Shown here piece after piece: positions 1 to 8,367 of a stretch of 44,859 nucleotides of DNA. The notes beneath the pieces were generated by a model. It was not told where the DNA came from and ran no database searches. It saw only the letters and a list, made by a program, of their open reading frames with translations. Each line of letters opens with the position of its first letter. Positions within the stretch are counted from its first letter, which is position 1. Made by a program: the position numbers and the translations under genes. Source of the stretch: a virus; IMG/VR virus record IMGVR_UViG_3300027963_000114, positions 1 through 44,859 of that record; one strand, 5' to 3'.

Positions 1-1789
1 TAGTTATTCTTGTTCCTACTGGAAAGGTGTGTTCTTGATATAAATCATATGTAGAGAATGGTGCAATAGTAGATGAACCAAAATTTGAATTAGTGTACAA
101 TGGTCCAGATGAATTACTAATCTGTAAAGCTATATAAAAATCAGAACCTAAGAATGTCGCATCTGTGAAATATCTACTATCAATAGATATTTCCAATGTA
201 TTTAGATTATCAACTACACGATTTGTATAAATTAAATTATCAGAAAAACCAATTGATGATTGGTCTATAGAGTATGTTGTTGTGTTAAGTCTAACCCAAT
301 TTGTTTTAAACATATCATTAATATCATCAACTAAAGAATACTCATCAATTGAACTCAATTGTTTAGCAATCTTTCTCTTATAGGCTAACCAAGTTCCACT
401 AGAATAATTAAACTCAATAAAAACACCAGCCTCACCACCAACATAGGCTTGATTAAAGTCATATTGAACAACTTTGTTATATGAATATAAATCAAATTCC
501 GGATAAGCAATTTTATACCAGTGGTCACCACCATCACTTGTCCAATAGATTGTATTATATTTACCAACAACCATACCATTCAAATTATTAAAGAATGAGA
601 TAGAAGTAAAATTAGAAGTTTCATTTAACTCAATTCTTTTAATTGAAAAGTCAATCTTAGAAACTCTTAAAAGTGTACCTTCATCACCACAAATCCAATA
701 ATAGTCATTAACAACCGCAACTGAGTTGAGATTAACTTTATACTTATTGTTCATTATGTGTGATTGACTATATGTTGCATTATTAGTCAATTGGTCTTGA
801 TTATTAATAATCATACCAAACTCGCCAACTGCAATAGTACGATTAGGTATAGAATAAGTAATACCATCAATTTCGCTATAAATTTCTTGTGATCCATGAG
901 TTAGTAAATCATAATAGTTAATATCATAGATATTATTATAATCAACTCTATTTCTTAACACCCAATTGTGTTTTTCTAAAAATTGTATATTTTGACCATC
1001 AATTGGATAGTATCCATCTAATAACCTTGATAAGTGATATTGTTTTTCTCTATTTGATGTTCCTAACTTAACAACAACACTATATCTATAAGCAGAATCA
1101 TATGTATCTAAATCACTTTCCTTAACTAGTTTATTATTAGTATAAATATAAATGCCATTATCACTATTATAATAATTATAAGTAATATCAGTTACAAAAT
1201 TTTCTATCTCATAATAGTTAGAAACTAATTGTGTTGTAGAAAAATAAGTATCCGGATCAGTAGATGTTGGAAGAGTTATTTGTGTTATCTGATCTTTAAC
1301 TAAAACTCTTTGACCTTCTTTTAATCTGATATTATCAATTGTTAGATTAACAACATTTTGTCCAATAGTAGTTAGTGCTTCTGTTGTTGCAACATCAACA
1401 TATAAATAATTATTTAATTGGTCACTAATTAGTTTACTTGGTGTAAATAAATTCTTTAAGGTAAAGGCATTTTCTGTTAAATACTTATTATAAAACTCAT
1501 CTGAATTAGATGAATTTAATGGAATAGGAGTAGGTAAACCAGGAGTAGATGGTCCATTATCAATATAGAACCCTACCTTATCTTGTCCTAAGACATCATA
1601 GATATTATCTAAATTGTTTATAGGCAAATAAGTAGATCCACTAAGACATTTAGAGTAAAGTTTTACTTTTTCTAAATCTTGTTTAAGAGAATCATATGAA
1701 TCTTTTGATAGAGTATCCTCTCTACTTGTCCATTTTCCGGTATCTGAATTACGAACCCAACTAATATTTCCCAGTGATGTTGATGCCAT
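1..1789 (-). CDS. Virion/tail-associated protein with YCF48/BNR-like repeats (3' part outside window)
   Basis: The frame is open from an ATG at 1789 (MASTSLGNISWV) to the window edge, about 596 codons, so the C-terminus is missing. The middle contains beta-propeller-like repeats of the type GEFGMI, CGDEGTLLRV and VGGEAGVF, and one clear Asp-box, WTSDGGDHW, at about residues 416-424. This pattern is typical of BNR/YCF48-like propellers, which occur in phage tail and baseplate proteins as well as in glycosidases. The N-terminal region is Ser/Thr/Asn rich with no signal peptide. I infer a structural or receptor-contact protein because tail-fibre genes occur elsewhere in the window on the same strand. 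An enzymatic role cannot be excluded. Stop codon is TAA for the following gene; this gene's own stop is not visible. Confidence 0.55.
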   Translation of the reverse strand, partial: MASTSLGNISWVRNSDTGKWTSREDTLSKDSYDSLKQDLEKVKLYSKCLSGSTYLPINNLDNIYDVLGQDKVGFYIDNGPSTPGLPTPIPLNSSNSDEFYNKYLTENAFTLKNLFTPSKLISDQLNNYLYVDVATTEALTTIGQNVVNLTIDNIRLKEGQRVLVKDQITQITLPTSTDPDTYFSTTQLVSNYYEIENFVTDITYNYYNSDNGIYIYTNNKLVKESDLDTYDSAYRYSVVVKLGTSNREKQYHLSRLLDGYYPIDGQNIQFLEKHNWVLRNRVDYNNIYDINYYDLLTHGSQEIYSEIDGITYSIPNRTIAVGEFGMIINNQDQLTNNATYSQSHIMNNKYKVNLNSVAVVNDYYWICGDEGTLLRVSKIDFSIKRIELNETSNFTSISFFNNLNGMVVGKYNTIYWTSDGGDHWYKIAYPEFDLYSYNKVVQYDFNQAYVGGEAGVFIEFNYSSGTWLAYKRKIAKQLSSIDEYSLVDDINDMFKTNWVRLNTTTYSIDQSSIGFSDNLIYTNRVVDNLNTLEISIDSRYFTDATFLGSDFYIALQISNSSGPLYTNSNFGSSTIAPFSTYDLYQEHTFPVGTRIT

Positions 1790-1792
1790 ATT

Positions 1793-2014
1793 TTATCTTT
1801 TTACTTTTAAGTTCCAAATTGCACTTTTTGTATCTAAGTCAACTTTTTGTTTAATAATAGACACTTTTGATTTTTTCAAAACACTTTTTATTTCATCTAT
1901 GAAACGGTCATACTTATAAACGTCTTCTATATACTCAGATATATCAATTTTATAGTCGATATTATCAGAGAATATCAAGTCATATATAAGTTTATCCTTG
2001 TCTTTCATATTCAA
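1793..2014 (-). CDS. Small hypothetical protein, 73 aa
   Basis: The product is a charged, Lys/Asp/Ile-rich 73-residue protein starting MNMKDKDKLIYDLIF. It lies three bases upstream of the virion gene on the same strand and is probably cotranscribed with it. It has no membrane segment and no motif that I recognise. An AT-rich TATATA block lies about 20 bases upstream of the ATG. It could be a small chaperone or assembly factor for the following gene, but that is only position-based. Confidence 0.6.
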   Translation of the reverse strand: MNMKDKDKLIYDLIFSDNIDYKIDISEYIEDVYKYDRFIDEIKSVLKKSKVSIIKQKVDLDTKSAIWNLKVKR

Positions 2015-2067
2015 AATACATATTATAAAACATATATATTAAACTTTGAATAGTCCTAAAAGGGAAC

Positions 2068-2880
2068 ATGAAAATATTAATAGATAATTTCACAAACAAA
2101 AAATCAAACCTTATGGCAAACAACAAACAAAAACAACTAGGAAGGAGAGAAATGGAAATAGAAGCACTAGAAATGCAGAAAGTTAGAGAGTTAAACTCCT
2201 CAAAAAGAGGTAGATTAACTAAACAAGAGTTAGAGCAAAGAAGAATTGAGCTAACACCAAGACAAAATGAACTCTATAAAGGAATTAGACATAATACCTT
2301 AACAGTTTGCCAAGGTCCAGCCGGTACATCAAAAACATTTACCGCTTGTTATACAGCGTTAGCACTATTAGCTGACCAAAAAATTGATAAGATCATCTTA
2401 ACAAAGCCTATACAAGAAAGTGGTGAGAACTTAGGATTCTTACCTGGAACCAAAGAAGAAAAAGTTGATCCATTTATGAAATCATACTCTTCTAACTTTG
2501 AAAAAATTATTGGAAAATCAACTTATGATTGGATGGTATCTAATCAACAGATTGTTATTGAGCCATTAGCTTATATGAGAGGTACAACTTATGATCACTC
2601 AATTATGCTATTAGATGAAGCTCAAAACTGCACAATGACCCAATTAATGTTGTGGGTAACCAGATTGGGACAAGATTCAAAGGCAATTATGATGGGTGAC
2701 GTTTCTCAATATGATATTAAGAAAAGAGATTCTAAATTTTTAGAATTCATTGACTTACACCAAGGTGGAAATCAAATCTTTAACTTTAAGTTTGAAGTAG
2801 AAGATATTGTAAGAAATAAATTCTTAATTGAAATGGTCAACCGATATGAGAAGTGGAAATCAGAGAATGATGTTAAGTAA
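2068..2880 (+). CDS. phoH: PhoH-like ATPase
   Basis: A 270-residue P-loop protein of the PhoH family, which is common in large phages; its role there is unsettled (RNA metabolism or phosphate stress are proposed). Walker A is GPAGTSKT at residues 83-90, Walker B is LLDEAQN at 181-187, and a sensor-like MMGDVSQ follows at 208-214. The length fits the single-domain PhoH core. An in-frame ATG at 2113 (MANNKQ) is an alternative start; the first ATG is preceded by AAAAGGGAAC. The stop codon abuts the stop of the convergent downstream gene. Confidence 0.9.
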   Translation: MKILIDNFTNKKSNLMANNKQKQLGRREMEIEALEMQKVRELNSSKRGRLTKQELEQRRIELTPRQNELYKGIRHNTLTVCQGPAGTSKTFTACYTALALLADQKIDKIILTKPIQESGENLGFLPGTKEEKVDPFMKSYSSNFEKIIGKSTYDWMVSNQQIVIEPLAYMRGTTYDHSIMLLDEAQNCTMTQLMLWVTRLGQDSKAIMMGDVSQYDIKKRDSKFLEFIDLHQGGNQIFNFKFEVEDIVRNKFLIEMVNRYEKWKSENDVK

Positions 2881-3879
2881 TTAATCTTCATCCCAAGACA
2901 ATTCCGCTCCATCATCATCATCATATTCTGGTTCTGGATCTGGTGGAGTCAATGATCCATTAGCTTGTACCAGTCTATACTCCCATTTAGAGTTATATTC
3001 ATCATTATATAAAACACCACTTGCTAAATCAAAGAAGGGGAAAGTATCTAAATATGGATAATATCTAAGATTCTTTTCTCTTATTTTGAGATTACATTTG
3101 ATTTTAATAGGATGTCCTTTAATATCAAAATATTGATGTGACTTGGCATTTTGTTCCCATTTGGTAATATAACCATTATCTTCTGCCCATTTCTTGAATG
3201 TCTTAACATCGGAGTCAAAAACAGAATAGATTCTATCCATAACTTTGATAGTTTCCGGTAGTTCAACTTGTGAATTAGCAACTCGAACATCATCCCAAAG
3301 AAGGGCTCTACATCTTACTTTCTCAACACCACCATAATTAACTAACACTACCAACATCTTAACATTTGGATTCTTACAATATAAGTCTAAATATGATTGT
3401 CTCTCACGGTATCTCATACAGGAATTCCAAATTGTTCCCATACAAGCACCAGATGGTGCAAAATAATTTTGGTCTAAATACCATTTTTTAATTTCATCAC
3501 CTTCAACAATTTTAAACTCAACATTTTCTTTATCAAACCAAGATTTATAATAATTAACAAAATCTTCTATTTGAGATTGCTTAACACCATATTGTTTAAG
3601 TTGTTCCTCGGTTATCAATTTTGAAACAACTCTACCAACTCTCATAAGAGACCTACCAACTTTTTCACCAAAAACATCAAATTCCATTTCATTTTTGAAT
3701 TTAGATTCTGGTAAATAAGAAATCATGTCACTTTTATCAGACGGCGATAAATAGTTAATACCACTCTCAGTATTAGCATTAAGGATTATACTGCAAATAA
3801 TATTGTTAGTATTTGCCAAGAAATCAAAAAAATCTCGGTGTACTACAAGATTGTTATTAACTCGAACTGTTTTAGCCAT
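2881..3879 (-). CDS. Hypothetical protein, 332 aa, acidic C-terminal tail
   Basis: A soluble 332-residue protein that I do not recognise by name. The middle has a Cys-containing block (GACMGTIWNSCMRY) followed by a beta-rich segment (VKMLVVLV, RCRALLWD) and VMDRIYSVF. The last 20 or so residues are very acidic with Pro (EPEYDDDD), as in proteins that bind basic or nucleic-acid-binding partners. It is convergent with PhoH and divergent from the small gene at 3901. I assign no function. Confidence 0.7.
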   Translation of the reverse strand: MAKTVRVNNNLVVHRDFFDFLANTNNIICSIILNANTESGINYLSPSDKSDMISYLPESKFKNEMEFDVFGEKVGRSLMRVGRVVSKLITEEQLKQYGVKQSQIEDFVNYYKSWFDKENVEFKIVEGDEIKKWYLDQNYFAPSGACMGTIWNSCMRYRERQSYLDLYCKNPNVKMLVVLVNYGGVEKVRCRALLWDDVRVANSQVELPETIKVMDRIYSVFDSDVKTFKKWAEDNGYITKWEQNAKSHQYFDIKGHPIKIKCNLKIREKNLRYYPYLDTFPFFDLASGVLYNDEYNSKWEYRLVQANGSLTPPDPEPEYDDDDGAELSWDED

Positions 3880-3900
3880 ATTATTTTAATATATAGTTTT

Positions 3901-4116
3901 ATGAAGTTTATATTAGAGTATAAAAGTTTTTATAAAGTTGATGATATTGTTTTAATTGAGTATTGGTATAACCACATGGTAACACCAGTTAAGATATTAG
4001 AAAAACGAGGCAGTAAATACCTCGTTTCACATAATGTCTCTGGGTCAAAGATAAAAAATGCTCCTGATGAATACATAAAAGTTTCTAAAATTATTTCAGT
4101 TTATAGACCTATTTAA
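3901..4116 (+). CDS. Small hypothetical protein, 71 aa
   Basis: Starts MKFILEYKSFYKVDDIV and is a basic, beta-rich 71-residue protein. The reading frame extends upstream to 3838, but that would overlap the divergent gene; the ATG at 3901 is preferred because a TATATA box lies five bases before it, as for several other genes in this window. Its last 8 bases overlap the end of the convergent peptidase gene. The KVDDIVLI...PVKILEKRGSKYLVS pattern resembles a small SH3/KOW-like barrel, which is a weak inference. Confidence 0.55.
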   Translation: MKFILEYKSFYKVDDIVLIEYWYNHMVTPVKILEKRGSKYLVSHNVSGSKIKNAPDEYIKVSKIISVYRPI

Positions 4117-5278
4117 GTAAGAATAACATTTCATCATAGAAAGCTTTATCACTTGGATCATCAATATCTAAATATTGATCCTTAATAATCTGAAAATCTC
4201 GAGAAGAAAGTCTATCATCAAATATAATCTGTTTTAAAGACTCATAGTATTTTTTACTTTTCAATTCAGATTCAATAAATTGATCAGTAATGTCGTTATC
4301 TAAATCATCATAGTAAACTTTACCACCTTTTGTAGAAGCTACTTTCTTTTTTTCCCAATTATGCTTTGGTGTTTGGTCATACCAATCATCATTATATCCA
4401 TATGATCTTGAATGTCCATGACTTCTGCCTCTTGAAGAATAAGATCTATCAGAGCTACCCCAAGAGTAACTATCATAATTGCCATAGTTATATTTAGATG
4501 AACTATCATAATTGCCATAGTTATATTTAGATGATCCAGTGTGACTATATGACTTATATTCTGTTGTTTTTGGATCTCTTTTAGTTGGTAAAGATTCCCA
4601 ATCAACTTTAACAGAAGCGTTACACAATTTAATCAAGTGTGAAATATCTTGACTTTCATCGTGTGTGTGTTCTTTGTAATAACCCACTGAAATGTTAGTA
4701 CACTCTGGAATAACACCAGTAAATTCAGCAGAGTCGGTATAAACACCGGTGTTGTCCGGAGACATCTTTAATCCATATTGATTAAAGTCTTTTGCTAAAA
4801 CTTTAGCAAATTCTTCGGAACAGCATCTTTTTGAAGATTGAAAAGTGATAATTGAATTAGTTCCTCTACGGTCAAATGAAATCATTCTATTGTAGTCTTT
4901 GAAGCTGGCATCTCTTGAAGCCAATCCAGAACCAATACAACCAACTTCTTCACCAAAGAAGAAACAGTAAAGTCCAGGAACATTCTTTTCAATCATATAC
5001 AATAAAACTGTTACACCAGCTTTATCATCGGCTCCTAAAATGGATTTACCATCAGTTTTAATGATATCTCCTTCAAATCTATGAATAACATCTACTTGGT
5101 CTTTACAAGCTGTATCTAAGTGACAAGCGAAAGCAGTTTTACTTTCACCTATTTTATAAAAATAGTTTCCGTGTTGGTCTTTATAGTGACCTTTTGGCAA
5201 AAAACTCACAAGCTCATCTTCAAATCCATATGGATATGTTTTACTTGTTAGAGCTAAAAATGTGTTTTTAATATTCAT
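4109..5278 (-). CDS. Zinc-dependent exopeptidase-like protein (M20/M28/M42 fold) with Tyr/Gly/Ser-rich insert
   Basis: A 389-residue protein with the metal-site signature of co-catalytic zinc peptidases: H53-x-D55 (ACHLDT), bridging D84 in GADDKAG, the catalytic/metal pair E110-E111 (FGEEVGCIGS), D136 (SFDRRG) and a late His in HTHDES. These enzymes remove N-terminal residues from peptides. After about residue 235 comes a low-complexity region with YNYGNYD repeats (see the repeat at 4468) and then a charged helical tail. Such a peptidase is unusual in a phage; it might trim virion proteins or scavenge amino acids, which is inference. It ends in TAG, followed six codons later in frame by TAA. 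A TATCTTTG box lies 49 bases upstream. Confidence 0.75.
   Translation of the reverse strand: MNIKNTFLALTSKTYPYGFEDELVSFLPKGHYKDQHGNYFYKIGESKTAFACHLDTACKDQVDVIHRFEGDIIKTDGKSILGADDKAGVTVLLYMIEKNVPGLYCFFFGEEVGCIGSGLASRDASFKDYNRMISFDRRGTNSIITFQSSKRCCSEEFAKVLAKDFNQYGLKMSPDNTGVYTDSAEFTGVIPECTNISVGYYKEHTHDESQDISHLIKLCNASVKVDWESLPTKRDPKTTEYKSYSHTGSSKYNYGNYDSSSKYNYGNYDSYSWGSSDRSYSSRGRSHGHSRSYGYNDDWYDQTPKHNWEKKKVASTKGGKVYYDDLDNDITDQFIESELKSKKYYESLKQIIFDDRLSSRDFQIIKDQYLDIDDPSDKAFYDEMLFLLK
4468..4533. repeat. Perfect 33-bp tandem direct repeat, two copies
   Basis: Positions 4468-4500 and 4501-4533 are identical 33-base units inside the exopeptidase gene. Each encodes an 11-residue unit of the form SSKYNYGNYDS, so copy-number change keeps the frame. 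The repeat lies in the low-complexity linker after the catalytic domain. Confidence 0.9.
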
Positions 5279-5326
5279 TTTATATTATATTATTAAAGTA
5301 CCAACATGATACTTTATTTCTTACTA

Positions 5327-5334
5327 CAAAGATA
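5327..5334 (-). promoter_or_regulatory. Bacteroidota-type -7 box (TATCTTTG) for the exopeptidase gene
   Basis: On the minus strand this reads TATCTTTG, matching the TAnnTTTG -7 consensus of Bacteroidota primary-sigma promoters. The gene start at 5278 is 49 bases downstream. Confidence 0.5.
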
Positions 5335-5366
5335 AGGTATATATTCAGTATTTCCAAATTTTATTG

Positions 5367-5397
5367 GAAAACCATATCATTATTTGATATGGTTTTC
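5367..5397. terminator. Hairpin, 13-bp stem, overlapping the stop of the 5380-5730 gene
   Basis: GAAAACCATATCA pairs perfectly with TGATATGGTTTTC around a 5-base loop. The stop codon of the leftward gene lies in the loop. The T-rich run is better on the plus-strand side, so it may work in both directions or only weakly leftward. Confidence 0.55.
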
Positions 5398-5730
5398 AAT
5401 TTTTTCTAAATTTTTCTTAGTTTGTTTAATACTTTTCACTTTTTTATCCAAAAATAATATATGACTAATTACACATTTAACATTATTTCCACAATACTTA
5501 ATATAATGGTCAATATCAATTTTTCTAACACTATCATTTTCTAAAAGATAATATCCGTCTTCTTTCTTAAATAACTTAAAGTAAGTAGTATTTTCATAGT
5601 CATATTCATAATAACCTGGTTTGTTGTGGTCACCCCATTTAAAAGTTGCTTTTGGCTTTAAGAATAAGTGATTTGTTGTTTTGTTTAAGTAATTGATTAC
5701 TTCTTGCTTGTTTTGTTCTACTGTTATCAT
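5380..5730 (-). CDS. Hypothetical protein, 116 aa
   Basis: Starts MITVEQNKQEVINYLNKTT. The middle is Tyr-rich and beta-like (GYYEYDYENTTYFKLF), and the C-terminus is a Lys-rich helix (KKVKSIKQTKKNLEKI). No motif is recognised. It lies downstream of the GIY-YIG endonuclease on the same strand and ends in a hairpin. Confidence 0.6.
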   Translation of the reverse strand: MITVEQNKQEVINYLNKTTNHLFLKPKATFKWGDHNKPGYYEYDYENTTYFKLFKKEDGYYLLENDSVRKIDIDHYIKYCGNNVKCVISHILFLDKKVKSIKQTKKNLEKIENHIK

Positions 5731-5746
5731 AATTAATTTTTATTTT

Positions 5747-6661
5747 TTATTTTTTGACATACCATCCTTTATAATTGGATTTTTTATTTTTATCAAAACA
5801 AAGATCTCTGATCGATGATACTGGTAGTTTTTTCTCTCTACAAAATTTAGTAAGGTTTCTTATATTTTTAAATTCATCACCATTCGGTGATATTAGAGTA
5901 AAATCATATTCTTTGGCATTTTTCTCCAGAGGTCTTATTGAATCTTCGGTATAAAGAGACCAGCCATTACAATATCTTGTCCGACCATTTATTATATTAG
6001 AAAAGACAGATGAATTTAAATTATGAACCCTTGAAAATTCTTCTAAATTGAATATAGGACCATATACTGAACCGTCAGGTCCCAAAAGCTTAACATCGTG
6101 AAATTTAGCACCTTTATTCTTAATCTTTCTATAGTTTTTATAGTCATAATCTTTATTTTCAATTGTTCTCCAACCCTTACAACTTTTATTTTTTCCACTC
6201 AGTAGTCTTGAGACAAATGATGATGAACAATTAATTATTCTAGCTGCCTCACATATGCTGTTAAACGATACTTCTTTATTCTCAGGATCTAACAGGGTAA
6301 TTGATTTTTTTCTACAATTATTATATTCAACAAGTGATTTATTTGGATCGGTTTCTTTGTTAATGTTGTAACATTTCGGACCAAAATATTTCTCAATATA
6401 TTTCAACTCTATCTCATAAATATTTTCAATACTGTCTAATATTTCAACAACTTCAAAAACAAATGAATCAGTACCATATTTGTTGTAGGAATTTTGCAAG
6501 TGTTGATTATCATGTTTATTTAATTTTAGATTTGAATAATGTGTTCTAAACCTATCATATAGATTATAAGCACTTCCAATATAAATATTATCATTAATGA
6601 TATTTTTTATTTGATAAATTCCAGATGAATAGTAATTATTTTTTGATATTAGATTTTTCAT
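5747..6661 (-). CDS. GIY-YIG homing endonuclease with NUMOD/IENR-like repeats
   Basis: A 304-residue free-standing homing endonuclease. The N-terminal nuclease domain has GIYQIKN then NIYIGSA, followed by the conserved Arg (YDRFRTH) and FEVVEIL. Three DNA-binding repeats follow, each with a beta segment (LLDPENKEV, LLGPDGSVYG, LISPNGDEF), a helix and a closing KGW or NGW, as in the IENR/NUMOD modules of SegA-like enzymes. These proteins nick or cut phage DNA and promote their own spread. It sits immediately downstream of the HD-domain gene. Confidence 0.88.
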   Translation of the reverse strand: MKNLISKNNYYSSGIYQIKNIINDNIYIGSAYNLYDRFRTHYSNLKLNKHDNQHLQNSYNKYGTDSFVFEVVEILDSIENIYEIELKYIEKYFGPKCYNINKETDPNKSLVEYNNCRKKSITLLDPENKEVSFNSICEAARIINCSSSFVSRLLSGKNKSCKGWRTIENKDYDYKNYRKIKNKGAKFHDVKLLGPDGSVYGPIFNLEEFSRVHNLNSSVFSNIINGRTRYCNGWSLYTEDSIRPLEKNAKEYDFTLISPNGDEFKNIRNLTKFCREKKLPVSSIRDLCFDKNKKSNYKGWYVKK

Positions 6662-6685
6662 ATAATTATATTTTTTAAGTATATA

Positions 6686-7279
6686 TTAATTTTCCGTTTT
6701 ATTTTTAATGAAATGGAGTATATTTTTACCTCTTTTAAAGATATTTTTTTTCTTTATCAAAAAAGATTGTGAACTTGTACCACCAAACATTTGTGAATTT
6801 GAGTGTGTTTCGGCTAATCCAGTTAACAATAAAGTTAGAGCATAAGGGTTCTTACTAAATTCTTCAACACCATCGGACTTCAATAAATGAATATCCATAT
6901 CATGTAGAATTAATTCAGCCGCGACCGGATTATTAAATACTTGTGTAAAATACTGGTAGGAAACTTGAGCATGATTAGGAAAATGTCTTTTTCCATCACT
7001 ATCTACCATAAGACAGAACGGCTTACCACAATCGTGATATGTGGTATAAAGTTCTAAGGTTTCATCATCTGTTAAAGATGATAGAATAAGGTCTTTATTT
7101 TCTAAGACCCAATCAGGTAACTTCCATTCATATTGTAATGTAGTTCCTGTTCGTAAATGATTAATAAGGTCAAAAAGGTAGTTCTTAACTGAAATACCGT
7201 GGTCTAAAACAGACTGACCTTTAGTCTGTTCACATTCAGACATTTTCTGAATGAGTTCTTGTTGTGTAATCTACATCAT
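6686..7279 (-). CDS. HD-domain phosphohydrolase-like protein with in-frame amber codon 3
   Basis: The protein carries the HD metal-site series: H in LDHGISV, HD in YHDCGKP, H in FPNHAQVS and a further His/Asp in LILHDMDIH. HD proteins hydrolyse nucleotides or phosphodiesters; the substrate here is unknown. The helix that should precede the motif is encoded upstream of the internal ATG at 7243 (QELIQKMSECEQ), and reading back reaches ATG ATG TAG ATT at 7279-7268. Full-length product therefore needs readthrough of TAG at 7271-7273, initiation at ATT 7270, or the shorter start at 7243 (185 aa). It is the second of two genes in this block with that arrangement; see the suppressor tRNA at 8368. 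Confidence 0.7.
7271..7273 (-). other. In-frame TAG at codon 3 of the HD-domain gene
   Basis: Minus-strand order is ATG, ATG, TAG, ATT, ACA, with the frame continuing open to 6686. The same context GTAGATTA occurs at the peptidyl-tRNA hydrolase-like gene start. Confidence 0.85.
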
Positions 7280-7280
7280 A

Positions 7281-7982
7281 TTATTTTAATTTAAATTTTG
7301 TTTTTAATTCTTTTAGTAAGTGTGGATGAGCCCATTTTTCATCCTTAATTTCAACTTCAACTACTTGATTATTAGGTATTAAGTTGTTTTTTAATTGGTA
7401 TGAGTCACCGTGAAACGTTGGCTCTGATGGTCCATTCACTCTGATAATATTACCATTTTCAAGTTGAATAAATAAAGTGCCTTTTTTATATTTGAATTTA
7501 CGACCATTTGAATAATCTACTTCAACATCTTCTTTAACTTTCCAACCTTTTATTTCATGTTTTTTAGGTTCTTTAGGTTCTTCCTCTTTTAGTAACTTAT
7601 CTATTTTGAAGTTTCTATACTCCATTTGATCCATCACATAAAGAGGTCTTACACGCCATTCAAATTCTTGTTTAGATGATGATAAGTAACATTTGTGTGC
7701 CGATTCATTTGCAACGTGAATAGAACTATAAATCTTATAATTCCAATAAGTCAACCACCCATACCAATCATCATTTTTGTTATCTCGCCACCTAACTTCT
7801 AATGTGTATCCATAGGGTCTTATGTCCTCAGCAGATGATTGAGATTGAAAAATAATTGATTTCTCAATAGCATAATCTTTTCTATTAATTGTATAATAGT
7901 GATTTGGTATAACTAAGTGTTCAGGTGAAGATTCTACAACTGGTTTAGGTTTATTTTTACGAAAAAAGTCTAAAATTCTCAT
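7281..7982 (-). CDS. Hypothetical protein, 233 aa
   Basis: Starts MRILDFFRKNKPKPVV. The first half is rich in Trp and Tyr (EVRWRDNKNDDWYGWLTYW) and the second half is a Lys-rich beta segment (HEIKGWKVKEDVEV). No known domain is seen. Its ATG overlaps the TGA of the upstream peptidyl-tRNA hydrolase-like gene (ATGA), so the two are translationally coupled, and it sits between the two amber-containing genes but has no in-frame amber itself. Confidence 0.7.
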   Translation of the reverse strand: MRILDFFRKNKPKPVVESSPEHLVIPNHYYTINRKDYAIEKSIIFQSQSSAEDIRPYGYTLEVRWRDNKNDDWYGWLTYWNYKIYSSIHVANESAHKCYLSSSKQEFEWRVRPLYVMDQMEYRNFKIDKLLKEEEPKEPKKHEIKGWKVKEDVEVDYSNGRKFKYKKGTLFIQLENGNIIRVNGPSEPTFHGDSYQLKNNLIPNNQVVEVEIKDEKWAHPHLLKELKTKFKLK

Positions 7983-8332
7983 ACGGCAACAGATTCTTTT
8001 TTGAGAGTTAGTGGCAAGTGCGATAAACTCTTACGGATTTTGGAATCGGCGTAGAGACAGATAGAAGTGAATTCATTTACATCTGGTTCAAAAAATTTGA
8101 CAATAGGTGTAATCTGAGAATACTTCTCAAATAGTTGTAATAAATGTTGTTCTGATTTTGCGGACAAACAGATAATGGAATTTGATTCTTCTTTCCATTT
8201 CTTAAATGTTTCTGTGTGTTCAAATGCGAAGTCCGCTAGTGAATGAGAGCTTTGCACACACTGATAACCTGGGTTGATGTCTTGTCTGGTTATAATGACA
8301 AGTTTCGATTCGTTTAAGTTAATCTACTTCAT
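7979..8332 (-). CDS. Peptidyl-tRNA hydrolase 2-like protein with in-frame amber codon 3
   Basis: The frame encodes 117 codons. After MK and TAG it reads INLNESKLVIITRQDINPGY, then QSSHSLADF, FKKWKEESN, FFEPDVNEFTSIC and a closing LSHLPLTLK. The order of first strand, PG-loop, QS-x-H helix, EPD and LPL ending fits the PTH2 fold, which cleaves peptidyl-tRNA released from stalled ribosomes. Between the TAG at 8324-8326 and the first strand there is no ATG, GTG or TTG; the next usable start is a GTG at 8257, which would remove the first strand and PG-loop. Production of a folded protein thus seems to need amber readthrough or ATT initiation at 8323. It ends TGA, overlapping the next ATG. Confidence 0.65.
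8324..8326 (-). other. In-frame TAG at codon 3 of the peptidyl-tRNA hydrolase-like gene
   Basis: Minus-strand order is ATG, AAG, TAG, ATT, AAC, with an open frame on to 7979. The suppressor-type tRNA lies 36 bases upstream of this ATG. Confidence 0.85.
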
Positions 8333-8367
8333 AATGTTTGTTTTTTATTTTTATATATTATAATTTG

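Noticed and set aside
385-579. Short hydrophobic frame inside the first gene
   Set aside because: It lies in another frame of a longer coherent coding region with an Asp-box.
3838-4116. Longer start at 3838 for the 71-aa gene
   Set aside because: It would overlap the divergent gene's start; the TATATA box points to ATG 3901.
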